Shown one piece after another: positions 39,801 through 47,315 of a stretch of DNA of 47,315 bases (position 1 is its first letter; the number at the start of each line of letters is the position of its first letter). Position numbers and translations under genes: made by a program. The stretch is taken from positions 1 to 47,315 of the forward strand of contig NW_027018282.1 of the NCBI RefSeq assembly GCF_032854445.1, in the 5' to 3' direction. The notes under the pieces are model-generated. The model searched no databases and was not told the DNA's origin. It saw nothing but the letters and a program-made list of their open reading frames with translations. The stretch is from Liolophura sinensis. Lineage: Eukaryota > Mollusca > Polyplacophora > Chitonida > Chitonidae.

Positions 39801-42800
39801 TGATGTCAAGATCACGTGCCCAGCAACGGCTCTTACTCCATGGAAACCAAGGAAATTTGCAATTTTTCAACAGCTGGAGATGCCTGGCCCAATTGCGCAT
39901 CTTTTGGCACCTTATTGATGTGGGTCAGTGTTCAATTGTACTTTTTACAGCGGACTGTATCAAGTACCTTGTGTTTTTTTTATATACAAATGGTGTGGTT
40001 TTTCTACATGTAGATAAAGACATTGAGTTTGTCTTCGACTTAGAAGTAAGACAACTGCTGGGTGAGTTAAATGGGCTTGGCCCAAAGATTTGACGTCGTC
40101 TGGGCTACCGAAGGGCACATAACTTATAATGAAAAGTTGAATATAGTAATGACCAGTCGCGATTGTACATAGTTAATGTAGCCGATTTCAATTAGAAAAA
40201 ATACCAGGCAAAAATCCAAAAGTGGAAAAACTGTTCCAATTCTGCTGGTAAGAGGCTAATCCGACGTATTTTTTAACGAGAAATCGAATGGTGCAAACCA
40301 CGTTGCTCTCCGACCAATACTTTTGGCTGTAGCCACAAATGAATAATCATTGATGTCAAGATCACGTGCCCAGCAACGGCTCTTACTCCATGGAAACCAA
40401 TGAAATTTGCAATTTTTCAACAGCTGGAGATGCCTGGCCCAATTGCGCATCTTTTGGCACCTTATTGATGTGGGTCAGTGTTCAATTGTACTTTTTACAG
40501 CGGACTGTATCAAGTACCTTGTGTTTTTTTTTATATACAAATGGTGTGGTTTTTCTACATGTAGATAAAGACATTGAGTTTGTCTTCGACTTAGAAGTAA
40601 GACAACTGCTGGGTGAGTTAAATGGGCTTGGCCCAAAGATTTGACGTCGTCTGGGCTACCGAAGGGCACATAACTTATAATGAAAAGTTGAATATAGTAA
40701 TGACCAGTCGCGATTGTACATAGTTAATGTAGCCGATTTCAATTCGCAAAAAGACCAGGCAAAAATCCAAAAGTAGAAAAACTGTTCCAATGCTGCTGGT
40801 AAGAGGCTAATCCGACGTATTTTTTGACGAGAAATCGAATGGTGCAAACCGCGTTGCTCTCCGACCAATACTTTTGGCTGTAGCCACAAATGAATAATCA
40901 TTGATGTCAAGATCACGTGCCCAGCAACGGCTCTTACTCCATGGAAACCAAGGAAATTTGCAATTTTTCAACAGCTGGAGATGCCTGGCCCAATTGCGCA
41001 TCTTTTGGCACCTTATTGATGTGGGTCAGTGTTCAATTGTACTTTTTACAGCGGACTGTATCAAGTACCTTGTGTTTTTTTTATATACAAATGGTGTGGT
41101 TTTTCTACATGTAGATAAAGACTTTGAGTTTGTCTTCGACTTAGAAGTAAGACATTTGCTGGGTGAGTTAAATGGGCTTGGCCCAAAGATTTGACGTCGT
41201 CTGGGCTACCGAAGGGCACATAACTTATAATGAAAAGTTGAATATAGTAATGACCAGTCGCGATTGTACATAGTTAATGTAGCCGATTTCAATTAGAAAA
41301 AATACCAGGCAAAAATCCAAAAGTAGAAAAACTGTTCCAATGCTGCTGGTAAGAGGCTAATCCGACGTATTTTTTGACGAGAAATCGAATGGTGCAAACC
41401 GCGTTGCTCTCCGACCAATACTTTTGGCTGTAGCCACAAATGAATAATCATTGATGTCAAGATCACGTGCCCAGCAACGGCTCTTACTCCATGGAAACCA
41501 AGGAAATTTGCAATTTTTCAACAGCTGGAGATGCCTGGCCCAATTGCGCATCTTTTGGCACCTTATTGATGTGGGTCAGTGTTCAATTGTACTTTTTACA
41601 GCGGACTGTATCAAGTAACTTGTGTTTTTTTTATATACAAATGGTGTGGTTTTTCTACATGTAGATAAAGACATTGAGTTTGTCTTCGACTTAGAAGTAA
41701 GACATTTGCTGGGTGAGTTAAATGGGCTTGGCCCAAAGATTGACGTCGTCTGGGCTACCGAAGGCCACATAACTTATAATGAAAAGTTGAATATAGTAAT
41801 GACCAGTCGCGATTGTACATAGTTAATGTAGCCGATTTCAATTAGAAAAAAAGACCTGGCAAAAATCCAAAAGTGGAAAAACTGTTCCAATGCTGCTGGT
41901 AAGAGGCTAATCCGACGTATTTTTTGACGAGAAATCGAATGGTGCAAACCGCGTTGCTCTCCGACCAATACTTTTGGCTGTAGCCACAAATGAATAATCA
42001 TTGATGTCAAGATCACGTGCCCAGCAACGGCTCTTACTCCATGGAAACCAAGGAAATTTGCAATTTTTCAACAGCTGGAGATGCCTGGCCCAATTGCGCA
42101 TCTTTTGGCACCTTATTGATGTGGGTCAGTGTTCAATTGTACTTTTTACAGCGGACTGTATCAAGTACCTTGTGTTTTTTTTATATACAAATGGTGTGGT
42201 TTTTCTACATGTAGATAAAGACATTGAGTTTGTCTTCGACTTAGAAGTAAGACATTTGCTGGGTGAGTTAAATGGGCTTGGCCCAAAGATGTGACGTCGT
42301 CTGGGCTACCGAAGGGCACATAACTTATAATGAAAAGTTGAATATAGTAATGACCAGTCGCGATTGTACATAGTTAATGTAGCCGATTTCAATTAGAAAA
42401 AATACCAGGCAAAAATCCAAAAGTGGAAAAACTGTTCCAATGCTGCTGGTAAGAGGCTAATCCGACGTATTTTTTGACGAGAAATCGAATGGTGCAAACC
42501 GCGTTGCTCTCCGACCAATACTTTTGGCTGTAGCCACAAATGAATAATCATTGATGTCAAGATCACGTGCCAGCAACGGCTCTTACTCCATGGAAACCAA
42601 GGAAATTTGCAATTTTTCAACAGCTGGAGATGCCTGGCCCAATTGCGCATCTTTTGGCACCTTATTGATGTGGGTCAGTGTTCAATTGTACTTTTTACAG
42701 CGGACTGTATCAAGTACCTTGTGTTTTTTTTATATACAAATGGTGTGGTTTTTTTACATGTAGATAAAGACATTGAGTTTGTCTTCGACTTAGAAGTAAG

Positions 42801-45800
42801 ACATTTGCTGGGTGAGTTAAATGGGCTTGGCCCAAAGATTTGACGTCGTCTGGGCTACCGAAGGGCACATAACTTATAATGAAAAGTTGAATATAGTAAT
42901 GACCAGTCGCGATTGTACATAGTTAATGTAGCCGATTTCAATTAGAAAAAATACCAGGCAAAAATCCAAAAGTGGAAAAACTGTTTCCAATGCTGCTGGT
43001 AAGAGGCTAATCGACGTATTTTTTGACGAGAAATCGAATGGTGCAAACCGCGTTGCTCTCCGACCAATACTTTTGGCTGTAGCCACAAATGAATAATCAT
43101 TGATGTCAAGATCACGTGCCCAGCAACGGCTCTTACTCCATGGAAACCAAGGAAATTTGCAATTTTTCAACAGCTGGAGATGCCTGGCCCAATTGCGCAT
43201 CTTTTGGCACCTTATTGATGTGGGTCAGTGTTCAATTGTACTTTTTACAGCGGACTGTATCATGTACCTTGTGTTTTTTTTATATACAAATGGTGTGGTT
43301 TTTCTACATGTAGATAAAGACTTTGAGTTTGTCTTCGACTTAGAAGTAAGACATTTGCTGGGTGAGTTAAATGGGCTTGGCCCAAAGATTTGACGTCGTC
43401 TGGGCTACCGAAGGCCACATAACTTATAATGAAAAGTTGAATATAGTAATGACCAGTCGCGATTGTACATAGTTAATGTAGCCGATTTCAATTAGAAAAA
43501 AAGACCTGGCAAAAATCCAAAAGTGGAAAAACTGTTCCAATGCTGCTGGTAAGAGGCTAATCCGACGTATTTTTTGACGAGAAATCGAATGGTGCAAACC
43601 GCGTTGCTGTCCGACCAATACTTTTGGCTGTTAGCCACAAATGAATAATCATTGATGTCAAGATCACGTGCCCAGCAACGGCTCTTACTCCATGGAAACC
43701 AAGGAAATTTGCAATTTTTCAACAGCTGGAGATGCCTGGCCCAATTGCGCATCTTTTGGCACCTTATTGATGTGGGTCAGTGTTCAATTGTACTTTTTAC
43801 AGCGGACTGTATCAAGTACCTTGTGTTTTTTTTATATACAAATGGTGTGGTTTTTCTACATGTAGATAAAGACATTGAGTTTGTCTTCGACTTAGAAGTA
43901 AGACATTTGCTGGGTGAGTTAAATGGGCTTGCCCAAAGATTTGACGTCGTCTGGGCTACCGAAGGGCACATAACTTATAATGAAAAGTTGAATATAGTAA
44001 TGACCAGTCGCGATTGTACATAGTTAATGTAGCCGATTTCAATTAGAAAAAATACCAGGCAAAAATCCAAAAGTGGAAAAACTGTTCCAATGCTGCTGGT
44101 AAGAGGCTAATCCGACGTATTTTTTGACGAGAAATCGAATGGTGCAAACCGCGTTGCTCTCCGACTAATAATTTTGGCTGTAGCCACAAATGAATAATCA
44201 TTGATGTCAAGATCACGTGCCCAGCAACGGCTCTTACTCCATGGAAACCAAGGAAATTTGCAATTTTTCAACAGCTGGGATGCCTGGCCCAATTGCGCAT
44301 CTTTTGGCACCTTATTGATGTGGGTCAGTGTTCAATTGTCCTTTTTACAGCGGACTGTATCAAGTACCTTGTGTTTTTTTTATATACAAATGGTGTGGTT
44401 TTTCTACATGTAGATAAAGACTTTGAGTTTGTCTTCGACTTAGAAGTAAGACATTTGCTGGGTGAGTTAAATGGGCTTGGCCCAAAGATTTGACGTCGTC
44501 TGGGCTACCGAAGGGCACATAACTTATAATGAAAAGTTGAATATAGTAATGACCAGTCGCGATTGTACATAGTTAATGTAGCCGATTTCAATTAGACAAA
44601 ATACCAGGCAAAAATCCAAAAGTGGAAAAAATGTTCCAATGCTGCTGGTAAGAGGCTAATCCGACGTATTTTTTGACGAGAAATCGAATGGTGCAAACCA
44701 CGTTGCTCTCCGACCAATACTTTTGGTTGTAGCCACAAATGAATAATCATTGATGTCAAGATCACGTGCCCAGCAACGGCTCTTACTCCATGGAAACCAA
44801 GGAAATTTGCAATTTTTCAACAGCTGGAGATGCCTGGCCCAATTGCGCATCTTTTGGCACCTTATTGATGTGGGTCAGTGTTCAATTGTACTTTTTACAG
44901 CGGACTGTATCAAGTACCTTGTGTTTTTTTATATACAAATGGTGTGGTTTTTTCTACATGTAGATAAAGACATTGAGTTTGTCTTCGACTTAGAAGTAAG
45001 ACAACTGCTGGGTGAGTTAAATGGGCTTGGCCCAAAGATTTGACGTCTTCTGGGCTACCGAAGGGCACATAACTTATAATGAAAAGTTGAATATAGTAAT
45101 GACCAGTCGCGATTGTACATAGTTAATGTAGCCGATTTCAATTCGCAAAAAGACCTGGCAAAAATCCAAAAGTAGAAAAACTGTTCCAATGCTGCTGGTA
45201 AGAGGCTAATCCGACGTATTTTTTGACGAGAAATCGAATGGTGCAAACCGCGTTGCTCTCCGACCAATACTTTTGGCTGTAGCCACAAATGAATAATCAT
45301 TGATGTCAAGATCACGTGCCCAGCAACGGCTCTTACTCCATGGAAACCAAGGAAATTTGCAATTTTTCAACAGCTGGAGATGCCTGGCCCAATTGCGCAT
45401 CTTTTGGCACCTTATTGATGTGGGTCAGTGTTCAATTGTACTTTTTACAGCGGACTGTATCAAGTACCTTGTGTTTTTTTTTATATACAAATGGTGTGGT
45501 TTTTCTACATGTAGATAAAGACATTGAGTTTGTCTTCGACTTAGAAGTAAGACATTTGCTGGGTGAGTTAAATGGGCTTGGCCCAAAGATTTGACGTCGT
45601 CTGGGCTACCGAAGGGCACATAACTTATAATGAAAAGTTGAATATAGTAATGACCAGTCGCGATTGTACATAGTTAATGTAGCCGATTTCAATTAGAAAA
45701 AATACCAGGCAAAAATCCAAAAGTGGAAAAACTGTTCCAATTCTGCTGGTAAGAGGCTAATCCGACGTATTTTTTGACGAGAAATCGAATGGTGCAAACC

Positions 45801-47315
45801 ACGTTGCTCTCCGACCAATACTTTTGGCTGTAGCCACAAATGAATAATCATTGATGTCAAGATCACGTGCCCAGCAACGGCTCTTACTCCATGAAACCAA
45901 TGAAATTTGCAATTTTTCAACAGCTGGAGATGCCTGGCCCAATTGCGCATCTTTTGGCACCTTATTGATGTGGGTCAGTGTTCAATTGTACTTTTTTACA
46001 GCGGACTGTATCAAGTACCTTGTGTTTTTTTTATATACAAATGGTGTGGTTTTTCCTACATGTAGATAAAGACATTGAGTTTGTCTTCGACTTAGAAGTA
46101 AGACCAACTGCTGGGTGAGTTAAATGGGCTTGCCCAAAGATTTGACGTCGTCTGGGCTACCGAAGGGCACATAACTTATAATGAAAAGTTGAATATAGTA
46201 ATGACCAGTCGCGATTGTACATAGTTAATGTAGCCGATTTCAATTCGCAAAAAGACCAGGCAAAAATCCAAAAGTAGAAAAACTGTTCCAATGCTGCTGG
46301 TATGAGGCTAATCGACGTATTTTTTGACGAGAAATCGAATGGTGCAAACCGCGTTGCTCTCCGACCAATACTTTTGGCTGTAGCCACAAATGAATAATCA
46401 TTGATGTCAAGATCACGTGCCCAGCAACGGCTCTTACTCCATGGAAACCAAGGAAATTTGCAATTTTTCAACAGCTGGAGATGCCTGGCCCAATTGCGCA
46501 TCTTTTGGCACCTTATTGATGTGGGTCAGTGTTCAATTGTACTTTTTACAGCGGACTGTATCAAGTACCTTGTGTTTTTTTTATATACAAATGGTGTGGT
46601 TTTTCTACATGTAGATAAAGACATTGAGTTTGTCTTCGACTTAGAAGTAAGACATTTGCTGGGTGAGTTAAATGGGCTTGGCCCAAAGATTTGACGTCGT
46701 CTGGGCTACCGAAGGGCAAATAACTTATAATGAAAAGCTGAATATAGTAATGACCAGTCGCGATTGTACATAGTTAATGTAGCCGATTTCAATTAGAAAA
46801 AATACCAGGCAAAAATCCAAAAGTGGAAAAACTGTTCCAATGCTGCTGGTAAGAGGCTAATCCGACGTATTTTTTGACGAGAAATCGAATGGTGCAAACC
46901 GCGTTGCTGTCCGACCAATACTTTTGGCTGTAGCCACAAATGAATAATCATTGATGTCAAGATCACGTGCCCAGCAACGGCTCTTACTCCATGGAAACCA
47001 AGGAAATTTGCAATTTTTCAACAGCTGGAGATGCCTGGCCCAATTGCGCATCTTTTGGCACCTTATTGATGTGGGTCAGTGTTCAATTGTACTTTTTACA
47101 GCGGACTGTATCAAGTGCCTTGTGTTTTTTTATATACAAATGGTGTGGTTTTTCTACATGTAGATAAAGACTTTGAGTTTGTCTTCGACTTAGAAGTAAG
47201 ACATTTGCTGGGTGAGTTAAAATGGGCTTGGCCCAAAGATTTGACGTCGTCTGGGCTACCGAAGGGCACATAACTTATAATGAAAAGTTGAATATAGTAA
47301 TGACCAGTCGCGATT
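30887..47315 (+). repeat. Satellite array D: 29 full ~550-bp monomers and one partial, with irregular higher-order pattern
   Basis: Monomers start at 30887, 31433, 31983, 32533, 33083, 33633, 34184, 34735, 35285, 35835, 36385, 36935, 37486, 38036, 38586, 39136, 39688, 40238, 40789, 41339, 41889, 42439, 42989, 43539, 44089, 44638, 45188, 45739, 46290 and 46839 (cut by the window end). They fall into classes by the linker before the next monomer (AGAAAAAAAGACCTGG, AGAAAAAATACCAGG, AGCAAAAAGACC or CGCAAAAAGACC), by CATTTGC or CAACTGC, and by GGGCAC or GGCCAC. Classes recur in partly repeated order. Single-base indels become frequent after about 41740. No gene is seen. Confidence 0.97.

Noticed and set aside
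30887-47315. CRISPR-like or rDNA-like array
   Set aside because: The whole 550-bp unit is conserved with no short repeat plus variable spacer pattern, and it contains no rRNA sequence. It is a satellite.

Overview
The window is metazoan nuclear repeat DNA, probably from an AT-rich aquatic invertebrate. That placement is an inference from the type of LINE and from the absence of host genes; a lophotrochozoan such as a mollusc would fit, but nothing here fixes the species. I see no host gene, tRNA, rRNA gene, CRISPR array or prokaryotic feature. Everything is one of two components: (i) a non-LTR retrotransposon (LINE) of about 6.16 kb with an APE endonuclease and a reverse transcriptase, and (ii) a satellite with a period of about 550 bp.

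Layout: LINE copy 1 (1-2507, 5' part outside the window); satellite array A (2508-4161, 3 monomers); LINE copy 2 (4162-10316); array B (10317-11956, 3 monomers); LINE copy 3 (11957-18125); array C (18126-24729, 12 monomers); LINE copy 4 (24730-30886); array D (30887-47315, 29 full monomers and one cut by the window end). All LINE copies and all satellite monomers point the same way. Copies 1-3 plus their three monomers form a macro-repeat of about 7.8 kb; between copies 3 and 4 the spacing grows by nine monomers.

Each LINE sits at the same phase of the satellite monomer. It is flanked by AATGCT on both sides, which reads as a 6-bp target-site duplication. Its parts in order are: a short 5' UTR that starts with a YY1-like motif; ORF1 (coiled coil plus RRM-like RNA-binding protein) split by a frame change; a spacer of about 0.9 kb; ORF2 (hydrophobic segment, 2A-like motif, APE endonuclease, reverse transcriptase) whose C-terminal part is split by two frame changes and a stop; and a 3' UTR with a stem-loop, AATAAA and an ATTAA-repeat tail. 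Copies 2 and 4 are the cleanest. Copy 3 carries many extra single-base indels confined to its 5' part and the satellite just before it, and copy 1 has a 10-bp duplication in the RT and a 10-bp deletion downstream.

The ORF breaks shared by all copies and the shared insertion phase suggest that one LINE inserted once into the satellite, and the composite was then amplified by unequal exchange or rolling-circle-type events. They argue against repeated independent transposition. The most interesting questions are whether this LINE targets the satellite specifically, whether the recurrent +1 frame changes are decay or recoding, and how the composite array is maintained.
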